This document shows positions 10,485 through 19,378 of a stretch of 64,000 nt of DNA, piece after piece. The notes under the pieces are model-generated. The model did not search any database. It saw nothing but the letters and a program-made list of their open reading frames with translations, and had not been told where the DNA came from. A program made the position numbers and the translations under genes. Source of the DNA: Mesorhizobium hawassense (GTDB lineage Bacteria > Pseudomonadota > Alphaproteobacteria > Rhizobiales > Rhizobiaceae); NCBI RefSeq assembly GCF_003289945.1, contig NZ_QMBP01000012.1:1-64000 (forward strand). The letters are read 5' to 3'. Numbering within the stretch: position 1 is the first letter of the stretch; the number at the start of each line of letters is the position of its first letter.

Positions 10485-10507
10485 AAGGGCGGCCCGAGGC
10501 CGCCCTT
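10485..10507 (-). terminator. Terminator after the polyhistidine gene
   Basis: 10-bp stem (aagggcggcc 10485-10494; ggccgccctt 10498-10507) with a three-base loop, followed on the minus strand by TTTGC. A standard intrinsic terminator between the two tandem genes. Confidence 0.85.
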
Positions 10508-10528
10508 CGAAGACAATGGTCTTCTCGT

Positions 10529-10729
10529 TCAAAGGAAGATGATCACCTTGCCGTGGTGGTGATGGTGATGATGGTGATTGTAGTGCCACCACCACCAAGG
10601 CATGTCGTGGCGATGGTGATGGTGGTGATGATGGTTGCCATGCGCCGACGACGTCTCGACCGTGGCGGCGAGCGCGCCGGTGGCAACGAAAACGGCGACG
10701 AGGCCCGAGGTAAGAGTGCGCTTCAACAT
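10529..10729 (-). CDS. Secreted polyhistidine peptide
   Basis: A 66-residue protein. A clear signal peptide (MLKRTLTSGLVAVFVATGALA) is followed by a mature part of about 40 residues that contains 18 histidines in runs of 7 and 8, a WWWW block and a hydrophobic end (KVIIFL). The signal peptide matches that of the neighbouring BA14K-like gene almost position by position. Such histidine density implies binding of Ni, Zn or Cu in the periplasm, but that is inference. The encoded CAT/CAC repeats could also be unstable. Confidence 0.75.
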   Translation of the reverse strand: MLKRTLTSGLVAVFVATGALAATVETSSAHGNHHHHHHHRHDMPWWWWHYNHHHHHHHHGKVIIFL

Positions 10730-10752
10730 GATGATCTCCTGGATCCTTGATC

Positions 10753-10770
10753 GAGGCGACCATTCGCCTC
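10753..10770 (-). promoter_or_regulatory. Leader hairpin shared by the two tandem secreted genes
   Basis: A 7-bp stem gaggcga/tcgcctc at 10753-10759 and 10764-10770 lies about 25 bp before the polyhistidine start. A matching hairpin (gaggcg 10352-10357; cgcctc 10365-10370) occupies the same place before the BA14K-like gene, followed in both by a similar AAAAGGTTCGAAG stretch. This suggests a common 5' regulatory element. Confidence 0.45.
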
Positions 10771-10816
10771 TCGGGAGATCAGTCGTGGCGAAGCGGCAAA
10801 AGGTTCGAAGGTTTTG

Positions 10817-10905
10817 AGTGAGTAGTGGTTAGTGAGTAGTCGGTAGCCGGCGTTGGCGGAGTCCCCCTACTCACTACTGCCTACTGACTGCTCACTCACT
10901 TCACC
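10817..10905. repeat. Imperfect inverted GTGAGTAGT-type repeat
   Basis: Left arm variants of gtgagtagt (10817-10848) and right arm variants of actcactac (10868-10905) flank a GC-rich centre. The arms are only roughly complementary. It sits between the polyhistidine gene promoter and the end of the next small membrane gene. Confidence 0.45.
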
Positions 10906-11068
10906 CCATCCCCGTCACATGCCTCAGCCAGAAGGCGAGCACGATGAAGCCGACGAAGGTGGCGACGCCGGTCCAGTCGATGTTGGCCTTCTTCAGGTCG
11001 CTGACGACCTTAACCAGCAGAAGCCAGGTCACGACGATGAGCGGCAGGATGATGACGAACCTGATCAT
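10901..11068 (-). CDS. Small two-helix membrane protein
   Basis: A 55-residue protein from the ATG at 11068 (MIRFVIILPLIVVTWLLLVK...). It has two hydrophobic helices separated by DLKKANIDWTG, and ends FWLRHVTGMG. The length, the two-helix layout and a clean start look like a genuine small inner-membrane protein. Function unknown. It overlaps the edge of the 10817-10905 repeat. Confidence 0.6.
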   Translation of the reverse strand: MIRFVIILPLIVVTWLLLVKVVSDLKKANIDWTGVATFVGFIVLAFWLRHVTGMG

Positions 11069-11177
11069 GCGGCACCCCGTTCGATGCGATTGCACCTAAC
11101 AAAGATGTAGGAAGCCACGCGTCGGATTTCAGCATGCCAACCTGGCGTCAGGTCCGTTAGCAAGCCGAAACGGAGTT

Positions 11178-11205
11178 TTGTCTTTACTGGCGCACGGAAT
11201 ATGCT
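11178..11205 (+). promoter_or_regulatory. Promoter of the tRNA-Thr gene
   Basis: TTGTCT (11178-11183), 16-bp spacer, TATGCT (11200-11205), ending 13 bp before the mature tRNA 5' end. Spacing and position fit a housekeeping sigma-factor promoter. Confidence 0.55.
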
Positions 11206-11218
11206 ACCGGAGCGCCAT

Positions 11219-11294
11219 GCCCTTGTAGCTCAGCTGGTAGAGCAGCGGTTTTGTAAACCGAAGGTCGCGGGTTCGATCCCTGCCGGGGGCACCA
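11219..11294 (+). tRNA. tRNA-Thr (anticodon TGT)
   Basis: The acceptor GCCCTTG pairs with CGGGGGC. The D arm (GCTCAGCTGGTAGAGC), the anticodon loop TTTGTAA and the T arm (GCGGGTTCGATCCCTGC) are present, and CCA is encoded at 11292-11294. All canonical elements are visible. Confidence 0.97.
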
Positions 11295-11849
11295 TCCTTC
11301 GCTCTTCGAGCTTCGGACTTTTCGAGCTTCGGCAAAGTGCGCTACCGGCAACTCATCGACTAATATGTCAAGGGCAAGCGCAAGCAGGGATGTCACCTGC
11401 AGGGCGGCTGAGCGATCGGAAAAGGCGAAGCCTACAGCGCTCTTTGCGGACAGGGCGTTCCGGTGGCGTCACCACAGCGGGAAGCGGTAGGCTGCGGGCG
11501 CTGGCTCATCTCTTCGGAATGACGCACCAATTCAGCGAACATCAGCGCGAAACTTCCCATCATCAGGAAGACTATGATCAGACGCGTTACTGGCAATAGA
11601 CAGGTCTCTCGACTGGTCAGCCCCCGCCAACCCATCCACTGTCGGCTAACATGATCGATCCGGCTTTACGAGTGTTTAAGCTTCGTCTTAACCATTACAG
11701 CCATCACATTCGTTGCGCCTCTGTCACGAAGCGCGATTGCGTGTCGCCGACCCCACCGGCCAGCGCAGCATAGCGCCCTTCACAGAGACGGGCGCCGCAT
11801 GCTACGCCGTCGCCGGCGCGGCCCGGCAAATGGTCGCCCTCCGGGAGCC
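11295..11849. other. 555-bp stretch between tRNA-Thr and nadK
   Basis: Apart from a weak small-gene candidate on the minus strand (11432-11635), nothing convincing is present. Just before nadK the sequence carries a GC-rich stretch and an ATG at 11799 whose extra codons are Arg-rich and unlikely to be translated. Confidence 0.5.
11432..11635 (-). CDS. Possible single-helix membrane peptide
   Basis: A 67-codon frame whose central part (TRLIIVFLMMGSFALMFAEL) would be one membrane helix followed by a charged tail (VRHSEEMSQRPQP). No obvious ribosome site fixes the start. It may be real because the helix is well formed, but the GC-rich context makes chance frames common. Function unknown. Confidence 0.3.
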   Translation of the reverse strand: MGWRGLTSRETCLLPVTRLIIVFLMMGSFALMFAELVRHSEEMSQRPQPTASRCGDATGTPCPQRAL

Positions 11850-12623
11850 ATGAGCAAAGCCGCCAGCCGTTTCGCCTTCGTCTCTTCCGATACCGACGAC
11901 GCCCGCGCCGCGCTGGAAAGCCTGTCGGCGCGCTATGGCCAGGTGCCTGTCGCGGAGGCCGAGATCATCATTGCGCTCGGCGGCGACGGTTTTCTGCTGC
12001 AGACGCTGCGCGACACGATGAGCACGGGTAAGAAGGTCTACGGCATGAACCGTGGCACCATCGGCTTCCTGATGAACGAATATCGCGCCGGTGGCCTCGA
12101 GGAGCGCATCGCCGCCGCGGTCGCCGAGACGATCCGCCCGCTGGAAATGGTCGCGGTGACCCATGACGGCGAAACGATTTCGGCGCCGGCCATCAACGAG
12201 GTCGCGCTGTGGCGCCAGTCCTACCAGACGGCGAAGATCCGTATCACCGTAGACGGGCAGGTGCGGCTGGAGGAGCTGAATTGCGACGGCGTGATGATCG
12301 CGACGCCCGCCGGTTCCACCGCCTATAACCTGTCGGCGCACGGGCCGATCCTGCCGCTCGATGCGCCCCTGCTGGCGCTGACGCCGGTTAGCCCCTTCCG
12401 GCCACGCCGCTGGCGCGGGGCGCTGCTCTCCAACAAGGCAACCGTGCGCTTCGATATCCTGGAGGGCGAAAAGCGCCCTGTGAACGCCGCCGCCGACCAC
12501 ACCGAGGTCAAGGCGGTGGCCTCCGTCACCGTGCGGGAATCGCCGACTGCGACGGCCACTTTGCTGTTCGATCCGAACCATTCATGGAACGAACGTATCC
12601 TTGCCGAGCAATTCCGCTATTGA
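11850..12623 (+). CDS. nadK: NAD kinase
   Basis: A 257-residue ATP-NAD kinase that makes NADP+ from NAD+. The catalytic GGDGFLLQTL motif is at about residues 40-49. The NAD-site motif GTIGFLMNEY follows, then the NE motif (APAINEVALWR), the core DGVMIATPAGSTAYNLSAHGP, and PVSPFRPRRWRG. The short length is usual for rhizobial enzymes. The ATG at 11850 is preceded by GGGAG. It is followed by a repeat element rather than a partner gene, so it is probably monocistronic. Confidence 0.95.
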   Translation: MSKAASRFAFVSSDTDDARAALESLSARYGQVPVAEAEIIIALGGDGFLLQTLRDTMSTGKKVYGMNRGTIGFLMNEYRAGGLEERIAAAVAETIRPLEMVAVTHDGETISAPAINEVALWRQSYQTAKIRITVDGQVRLEELNCDGVMIATPAGSTAYNLSAHGPILPLDAPLLALTPVSPFRPRRWRGALLSNKATVRFDILEGEKRPVNAAADHTEVKAVASVTVRESPTATATLLFDPNHSWNERILAEQFRY

Positions 12624-12650
12624 GCCGGCGCAGCGATACTGTTTCGATCA

Positions 12651-12699
12651 ATGCATGTCGCCCAAAAGGGCGCGGCGGCTTTGGGAAAGCGACATGCAT
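12651..12699. repeat. Palindromic repeat, ATGCATGTCG family (copy 1)
   Basis: Inverted arms atgcatgtcg (12651-12660) and cgacatgcat (12690-12699) enclose a GC-rich centre including cccaaaa. A second member of the family lies at 36409-36457. It sits 28 bp after nadK and may act as its 3' end. Confidence 0.7.
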
Positions 12700-12806
12700 C
12701 AAGCAAAGACCGAAGCGCGTAGCCTGATTCCGTTTCGGCGCGACGCGCTTTAAGCATCGCGATTAAGGGTACGTCTTCACAATCGCCGTATTTGCGCCCG
12801 TTTCTG

Positions 12807-12835
12807 TTGACAAATCGCGGACTTGCGCCTAACTG
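12807..12835 (+). promoter_or_regulatory. Promoter of the DEAD-box helicase gene
   Basis: TTGACA (12807-12812), 17-bp spacer, TAACTG (12830-12835). This is a consensus -35 with an acceptable -10, and predicts a transcript start near 12842 and a leader of about 75 nt. Confidence 0.65.
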
Positions 12836-12848
12836 CAACCGCGATCTT

Positions 12849-12890
12849 GCAGGCGCGCGGCGCCTGCCGCAACTCGTGTTGCGATTTTTT
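12849..12890 (+). promoter_or_regulatory. Attenuator-like leader with an intrinsic terminator
   Basis: The first hairpin is gcaggcgc (12849-12856) with gcgcctgc (12860-12867). A second hairpin follows immediately, cgcaac (12868-12873) with gttgcg (12878-12883), and then A and six Ts (12885-12890). This is a complete intrinsic terminator placed between the promoter and the start codon. It may control helicase synthesis by premature termination; alternatively it only ends nadK readthrough. Confidence 0.55.
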
Positions 12891-12917
12891 CCGAACCAGC
12901 CAAAAGACAGCCACCAC

Positions 12918-14456
<1,539 letters not shown>

Positions 14457-14481
14457 ACTTCACACCAGAATGAGTAGAATC

Positions 14482-14510
14482 GAAACGGCCCCGAACGGGG
14501 CCGTTTCTCT
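14482..14510 (+). terminator. Terminator after the helicase gene
   Basis: 11-bp perfect stem gaaacggcccc (14482-14492) and ggggccgtttc (14497-14507) with a four-base loop, then TCTTTGC. It lies between convergent genes. Confidence 0.85.
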
Positions 14511-14533
14511 TTGCAACATTTGCTCGTCCTGCC

Positions 14534-15142
14534 CTACATCGGCCCAGGCATCATCTTGGTCGGCTTCTCCAGCATCGGGAAGTCGGCCTTGCTGCATGTC
14601 ACCTTGGGGTTCGTCGGGGTGAACATGCCGTTCGGATTGTCCCTGAACAGCCAGGCATGCAGGTCGTAGTGGACGAACTCCCTCGGGATGAGCGGGTAGT
14701 GTCCTTCCATCGGCCCCATGAATTTCTGGCCGAACAGCTTCGGAGCTTCCTTCACGTCCGGCGTCAGCGGCACCAGCCATTCCACGCCGACCAGTTTCAG
14801 GCCTTTCTTGGTGGGCTCGTAGATCAAGACGTTGGGCTTCATCGGGTCGAGCGGCTTGCCGATACTCGGGACGTTGACGAAATGGATGCCCATGGCGCCC
14901 TTCGGGTAGTACATCGCGCCGTCTATCTTTTCTCCGCTGTAGTGGACGCAGCCGACGGTCGACAAATAGAGGTCGCGGACGGCGGCCGTGTAATCTTCAT
15001 ATTTGGCGAGCGATTTCTTCAAGGCTTCGATGTCGGCCTTGTTGGCATCCTCGGCCTGAGCAACGGCGGAGCCGAGCCATGTGCCCACAAGGCCTGCCAA
15101 AACGAGGACGCCGCAGCGCCCGAGACGAGCTGTTCTTGTCAT
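14534..15142 (-). CDS. Secreted protein of unknown function
   Basis: A 202-residue protein with a long signal peptide (CGVLVLAGLVGTWLGSAVAQA) cleaved near residue 30. The mature domain has DIEALKKSLAKYEDYTAAVRDLYLSTVGCVHY, then PKGAMGIHFVN, VLIYEPTKKGLKLVGVEWLVPL and HYDLHAWLFRDNPNGMFTPTNPKV. This pattern recurs, to my recollection, in uncharacterised periplasmic proteins that may bind a small ligand. No catalytic motif is recognised. It converges on the helicase terminator. Confidence 0.75.
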   Translation of the reverse strand: MTRTARLGRCGVLVLAGLVGTWLGSAVAQAEDANKADIEALKKSLAKYEDYTAAVRDLYLSTVGCVHYSGEKIDGAMYYPKGAMGIHFVNVPSIGKPLDPMKPNVLIYEPTKKGLKLVGVEWLVPLTPDVKEAPKLFGQKFMGPMEGHYPLIPREFVHYDLHAWLFRDNPNGMFTPTNPKVTCSKADFPMLEKPTKMMPGPM

Positions 15143-15333
15143 GCATTCCTCCCAGATTCCCTTAATCTAGCCGTGCAAGACCGGGGCAGCAGATGCAGAT
15201 TGCGCGGCCGTTTGACCACCCCGTCCCCTCTGGAACAGCAGGATGGTAGTCCTTTCCCTGGTTCCGGAGAAGTATCAATTAGAACAAGCTAATGGCCTAA
15301 GACCTTCGACCCATCTTTGGAGCGTCAAACAAA

Positions 15334-15357
15334 AAACGGCCCCGTACAGGGCCGTTT
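15334..15357 (-). terminator. Terminator of the OmpA-like gene
   Basis: 9-bp stem aaacggccc (15334-15342) / gggccgttt (15349-15357). On the minus strand the stem runs into TTTTTTGTTTG, a strong U tract. Confidence 0.85.
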
Positions 15358-15389
15358 GTTTGATGGAGTTGCCCTCTTCGGGCGGCGTC

Positions 15390-16040
15390 TCAGGTGAGCG
15401 GCGACAACTGGATTTCGACGCGCCGGTTCTGCTCGCGACCAGCGGCCGTCGCGTTGGATGCGATCGGGCGCGTCTTGCCGAAGCCGGTGACGGCGAAGCG
15501 GCGCTGATCGACGCCCTGGCCGGAGAGGTAGTTGGCGACAGCGAGCGCGCGGCGCTGCGACAGATCGAAATTGTGCTGGTCGCCGCCGGTCGAATCGGTG
15601 TGGCCGAAGACGTCCACCGTGGTCTGGCGGAACTTCTTGAGCACCAGCGCGACCGAGTTCAGCACCGGATAGAAGCCCGGCTTCACCGCGTCCTGGTCCA
15701 CGTTGAAAGTGATGTCGGACGGCATGTTGAGGATGATCTGGTCGCCGCTGCGGGTGACGCTGACGCCGGTGCCCTGCAACTGGCGGCGAAGCTCGGCTTC
15801 GTTCTGGTCCATCGTCGCGCCGATCGCGCCACCGGCGAGCGCGCCGATGCCGGCGCCGATCAGGGCGTTGCGACGGTCATTGCCGCCGGCGAGCAGGCCG
15901 AGACTCGCGCCGGCCAGCGCGCCGAGGCCGGCTCCGGCCGCCGTGTTGGAGATCTTCTGGTCGCCGGTATACGGATCGGTGGTGGTGCAGGCGCTCACCA
16001 GCAAAGCCGTCGCCACGGCGACGAGCACAGTCTTCTTCAT
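15390..16040 (-). CDS. OmpA-family outer-membrane lipoprotein with glycine-zipper domain
   Basis: A 216-residue protein with lipoprotein signal MKKTVLVAVATALLVSAC (lipobox LVSAC, Cys18). A glycine-zipper segment follows (GAGLGALAGASLGLLAGG...GAGIGALAGGAIGA, about 36-75). The C-terminal OmpA peptidoglycan-binding domain has VDVFGHTDSTGGDQHNFDLSQRRA and NRRVEI at the end. It anchors the outer membrane to peptidoglycan; YiaD-type proteins share this plan. It is monocistronic, with its own terminator. Confidence 0.92.
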   Translation of the reverse strand: MKKTVLVAVATALLVSACTTTDPYTGDQKISNTAAGAGLGALAGASLGLLAGGNDRRNALIGAGIGALAGGAIGATMDQNEAELRRQLQGTGVSVTRSGDQIILNMPSDITFNVDQDAVKPGFYPVLNSVALVLKKFRQTTVDVFGHTDSTGGDQHNFDLSQRRALAVANYLSGQGVDQRRFAVTGFGKTRPIASNATAAGREQNRRVEIQLSPLT

Positions 16041-16178
16041 GAGTTTGGTCCCTCTCGAACTCGCGGCCTTGGCGGCCGCGCCAAATCAGCCCTTCCGCAG
16101 CCTTGTAGCATGAAATGCGGCGAAAAACGGAACGGGAGTGCCGCCGGCGAAGTTTCGCGGATCAGCCCCGTTTTGCCG

Positions 16179-16547
16179 CTACCACAAATTCTTGCCGTCG
16201 ATGACGACCACCTCGACCGTGTCCAGATCGAAATCGTCGAACAGGCGCGAATTGACGCTGATCTTCGGGTTGTCGAAATCCGGCTTCCCAGTCGACCAAT
16301 CGGGCGTTTCGGTGAAGGTGCCGCAGCCACAGGTGGCGCAGAAACCGTGCTTTACGGTCTTCGAGCCCCAGCGATAGAAGGAGACATTTTGCGGCGGGCT
16401 GGTGAGCTTGAATTGCGATGGCACATAGTAGGCCCATAGCGACCCGCGCTTCGAGCAGAAGGAGCATGTGCATTGCGTCACCGTCTGGGGTGCCTCGGCA
16501 ACCTCGAAGGTTGTGGCCTTGCAGTGGCAGCTTCCCTTGATCGTCAT
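16179..16547 (-). CDS. GFA-domain (CENP-V/GFA) zinc protein
   Basis: A 122-residue protein from the ATG at 16547. It has the zinc-binding pattern of the glutathione-dependent formaldehyde-activating family: GSCHCKATTFEV, then QCTCSFCSKRG, and later GFCATCGCGTF. Many members have no proven enzymatic activity, and a formaldehyde role is not supported by neighbours. A second, divergent GFA protein lies at 17473-17877. Confidence 0.88.
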   Translation of the reverse strand: MTIKGSCHCKATTFEVAEAPQTVTQCTCSFCSKRGSLWAYYVPSQFKLTSPPQNVSFYRWGSKTVKHGFCATCGCGTFTETPDWSTGKPDFDNPKISVNSRLFDDFDLDTVEVVVIDGKNLW

Positions 16548-16701
16548 CAAAATCACCTCTCCGTTCTCCGCCGCCATGCCGGAATTCCCCTGGCGGCAGG
16601 GCAACATAAAGAAGCGATCCTGACAACTGTCTGTCAGCAGCTTCGGCAGCTGTCCTGCCGTGCTCGAAGACCCTCGCGCTTCGTGTTTGGGTCGCGAAGT
16701 T

Positions 16702-16805
16702 TAGAGCATTTCAGCGTTTCATGGAAACGCCGAACCGCTCTATCTCTTTGTTTTTACCCAATTCCGGACGGAAAACCGTTACACGCTTTTCCTGGAATTG
16801 CTCTA
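16702..16805. repeat. 104-bp palindromic repeat overlapping a stop codon
   Basis: Outer arms tagagca (16702-16708) and tgctcta (16799-16805) enclose an inner palindrome gcgtttcatggaaacgc (16713-16729) and a second GGAAAA/TTTTCC arm pair. I recognise this as a dispersed mesorhizobial intergenic element type. Its last three bases form the stop codon of the 16803-17180 gene. Confidence 0.7.
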
Positions 16806-17180
16806 GTAGGAAGGCGGCGGCACGAACAGGCAGATGGTCTTGCCCGCGTCGAGCCCTGCCTGATGGGCGCACCAGTGGTACTCCCCATCGGGCGAGTTCT
16901 TGACCCGCTTGTCGGCATAGGCGACCACCTCGCCCGTACCTTTTATGACGTAGCCTTCGGGCCGCTCGCTGATCGAAGATTGCGGCACCTCCTTGCAGTC
17001 ATAATTGGCGCAGCAGGCAAATGGATAGCTCCAACCCTGCGGCAACACCGCCGTTGGTTTGGCGTCGTGAGCGAAGGCAGGCGCGGTCAGCGCCGCAATC
17101 GCCCCCGTCGCGAACAGGGAAAACAAAAGTCGGCCAGCCGGTCGAGCGGCTTGGGCCGATCTTGATTTGGCAGCAGACAT
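16803..17180 (-). CDS. Secreted cysteine-containing protein of unknown function
   Basis: About 125 residues from the ATG at 17180. A signal peptide (RLLFSLFATGAIAALTAPAFA) precedes a small mature domain with four or five cysteines (FACCANYDC, YHWCAH, KTICLFVPPPSY), likely disulfide-bonded or metal-binding. I recall similar small periplasmic proteins annotated only as hypothetical. The stop codon is contributed by the 16702-16805 repeat, so the original C-terminus may have been slightly different. Confidence 0.65.
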   Translation of the reverse strand: MSAAKSRSAQAARPAGRLLFSLFATGAIAALTAPAFAHDAKPTAVLPQGWSYPFACCANYDCKEVPQSSISERPEGYVIKGTGEVVAYADKRVKNSPDGEYHWCAHQAGLDAGKTICLFVPPPSY

Positions 17181-17472
17181 CGAAGCGTTCCTTTCGAGCA
17201 TCAAGCGTTTTCGCTTGCCCGTTCCCGGAACGTATCTTCCCAGTGGCCGGATCGTCGGTCGCAGATATGCCGCATCCGGCCATAAATGCTTTTAACCCCA
17301 GCATGAAGCTGGGCTGATTCCTCGGCTGGCGCAAGCAACCGATTGCAACGGCAATACCGCGCTTCACGCCAGTCTCTGCCATCCAGAATCGTGCGCCGGC
17401 TTGGTTAACGAGCGGTTAGCCGCGCGGGCTGGTGCCGGACAACGAGATTCGGCTCAAGCTGGTTCCAGACGT

Positions 17473-17877
17473 TCAGCCGGGAACATGCTCATCATACTGC
17501 GGCAGGTCGTCGGAGATTGTGAACCACTTCGCCTTGGAGCCGACAAAGATGTGGGCGCTTGGACGAATGCCCGGTTCGTCGACGAGCGTTCCCATCGGGA
17601 CATGAACGTAAGCTCCCTCCCGAACCAGCGAATAAAGAAGCGAACCGCATTGCCCGCAATGCGCGTCGTGGCCGGTTTCATCACCGTAGATCAGCAGCCG
17701 GTCGCCGCCGTCGGTCAGGCGAAACTTATCGCTCTCAATGCCGGCGAAGGGCTTGAAGGCCGAGCCCGTGGTGCGCCGGCAATTGGAGCAGTGGCAGTTC
17801 GCGGCATAGACGAACTCGTCGGCCACCTCGTAACTCACGGCACGACAAAAGCATTGTCCGGTAAGTTTGCGCGTCAC
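17473..17877 (-). CDS. GFA-domain (CENP-V/GFA) zinc protein
   Basis: A 134-residue protein with the full GFA zinc pattern: GQCFCRAVSYEV, ANCHCSNCRRTTGSAF, and DAHCGQCGSLLY. The C-terminal half (VHVPMGTLVDEPGIRPSAHIFVGSKAKWF) is typical of the subfamily annotated as aldehyde-activating protein. No partner gene suggests a substrate. It is preceded by a 119-bp palindromic repeat on the promoter side. Confidence 0.9.
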   Translation of the reverse strand: MTRKLTGQCFCRAVSYEVADEFVYAANCHCSNCRRTTGSAFKPFAGIESDKFRLTDGGDRLLIYGDETGHDAHCGQCGSLLYSLVREGAYVHVPMGTLVDEPGIRPSAHIFVGSKAKWFTISDDLPQYDEHVPG

Positions 17878-17913
17878 CAGCTCTTCCCTTGTGCAACGGC
17901 AGGATGTGCTCAG

Positions 17914-18032
17914 ATTCAGGTCAGGCTGAGCCGAGAATGGCGGTTTCCGAGAACCGGAGCGGAGCGTACTTTTCGTACGTGAGCACCGGAAGCGCAGGAA
18001 ACTGTCATTCGCAGGCCGGCCTTACCTGAATA
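17914..18032. repeat. 119-bp palindromic element, copy 1
   Basis: Begins attcaggtcaggc and ends in its near-complement (cttacctgaat, 18022-18032). The interior has the block ccgagaaccggagcggagcg, a gtac-centred inverted repeat and agcaccggaagcgcaggaaa. Copy 2 at 27019-27137 has the same length and orientation with about ten substitutions. It lies between prfB and the GFA gene. Confidence 0.85.
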
Positions 18033-18042
18033 TGGGCATATC

Positions 18043-19174
18043 CTAGTCGAGGTCCGCCACCGCTTCGCCTGCGCCGCCCTCGATGCGGTGCGAGAGCGAG
18101 GCTTCCATGAACTCGTCGAGGTCGCCATCGAGCACGCTCGACGGCGAGGTGCTTTCGACGCCGGTGCGCAAGTCCTTCACAAGCTGATAGGGCTGCAGCA
18201 CGTAGGAACGTATCTGGTGGCCCCAGCCTATGTCGCTCTTTGATGCCTCGGTCGCATTGGCAACCGCCTCGCGCTTCTTCAGCTCTTCCTCGTAGAGCCG
18301 CGAGCGCAGCATCTCCCAGGCCTTGGCCTTGTTCTTGTGCTGCGAGCGCTCGGCCTGGCAGGCGACTGCGATGCCTGTTGCGATATGGGTGATGCGTACA
18401 GCCGAATCGGTGGTGTTGACGTGCTGCCCGCCCGAACCGGAGGAACGATAGGTGTCGATGCGCACGTCGGATTCGGAGACATTGATCTCGATTGAGTCGT
18501 CGACGACCGGATAGACCCAGACGCTGGCGAAAGAGGTGTGGCGCCGCGCGTTACTATCGTAGGGTGAGATGCGCACCAGGCGGTGAACGCCGGATTCGGT
18601 CTTCAACCAGCCATAAGCGTTGTGGCCCTTGATCAGCACGGTAGCAGACTTGATGCCCGCCTCTTCGCCGTCATGGACTTCCAGCACCTCGACCTTGAAG
18701 CGGCGGCGCTCGGCCCAGCGCGTGTACATGCGCAGAAGCATCGAGGCCCAGTCCTGGCTCTCGGTGCCGCCGGCGCCGGCATGGATTTCGAGGTAGGTAT
18801 CGTTGGAATCAGCTTCGCCGGAAAGCAGCGTCTCGACCTGGCGGGCCTTGGCCTCGCCCTGCATCGAACGCAGCGCCGCCTCGGCTTCCGCGACAATGCT
18901 GTCGTCACCCTCTTCCTCGCCGAGCTCGATCAGGCCGATATTGTCTTCCAGCGCCTGGGTCATTCCCTTGACGGCGGCGATGCCGTCCTCGAGCTCCTGG
19001 CGCTCGCGCATCAGTTTCTGCGCTTCGATCGGATCGTTCCAGAGGCTGGAATCCTCGGCGCGCGAATTCAGGTACTCAAGCCGCTTTACAGCCTGATCCC
19101 AGTCAAAGATGCCTCCTCAGCAGGGTTATCGCCTGCCTGATCTCGTCGACAATGTTGAGCGTTTCCGCGCGCAT
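18043..19174 (-). CDS. prfB: Peptide chain release factor 2, with programmed +1 frameshift
   Basis: Terminates translation at UGA and UAA. Translation starts at the ATG at 19174, reads 23 codons, meets an in-frame TGA (19105-19103) and shifts +1 at CTTTGAC to continue DWDQAVKRLEYL..., giving about 376 residues. The catalytic GGQ motif (SSGSGGQHVNTTDSAV) is intact. The stop-codon recognition tripeptide reads SPY (VRISPYDSNARRHTS) rather than the E. coli SPF. Only by joining both frames is the expected RF2 length obtained. It is downstream of PBP1a on the same strand. Confidence 0.95.
19102..19117 (-). promoter_or_regulatory. prfB: Programmed +1 frameshift site of prfB
   Basis: On the minus strand an internal Shine-Dalgarno AGGAGG (19117-19112) is followed by CAT and then CTT TGA C. 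This is the classic autoregulatory slip sequence: low RF2 slows termination at UGA and favours the shift into the long frame. Confidence 0.95.
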
Positions 19175-19253
19175 GGCTTTTCGTTCGGTCCTGTTCTTTT
19201 CGGTCTTTGCGGGATAGGCGCGATACATAGGCACGGCATCGCCGCCTGTAAAG

Positions 19254-19365
19254 CGAAATGGGCCGGCTCAACCGTGACCCCGAAAATGTGGAAACCGGTT
19301 TTTGCTACGCTGACCTACGGTTCGGAAAAGGTCACGGTCTAGGAATAAGTCGCCGGCCCATTTCG
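19254..19365. repeat. 112-bp nested palindromic element
   Basis: Perfect 14-bp outer arms cgaaatgggccggc (19254-19267) and gccggcccatttcg (19352-19365). Perfect 9-bp inner arms accgtgacc (19271-19279) and ggtcacggt (19330-19338). The centre resembles the gaccccgaaaat motif of the 41.5-kb element. It lies between PBP1a and prfB. Confidence 0.8.
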
Positions 19366-19378
19366 GGAATGCAGGACA

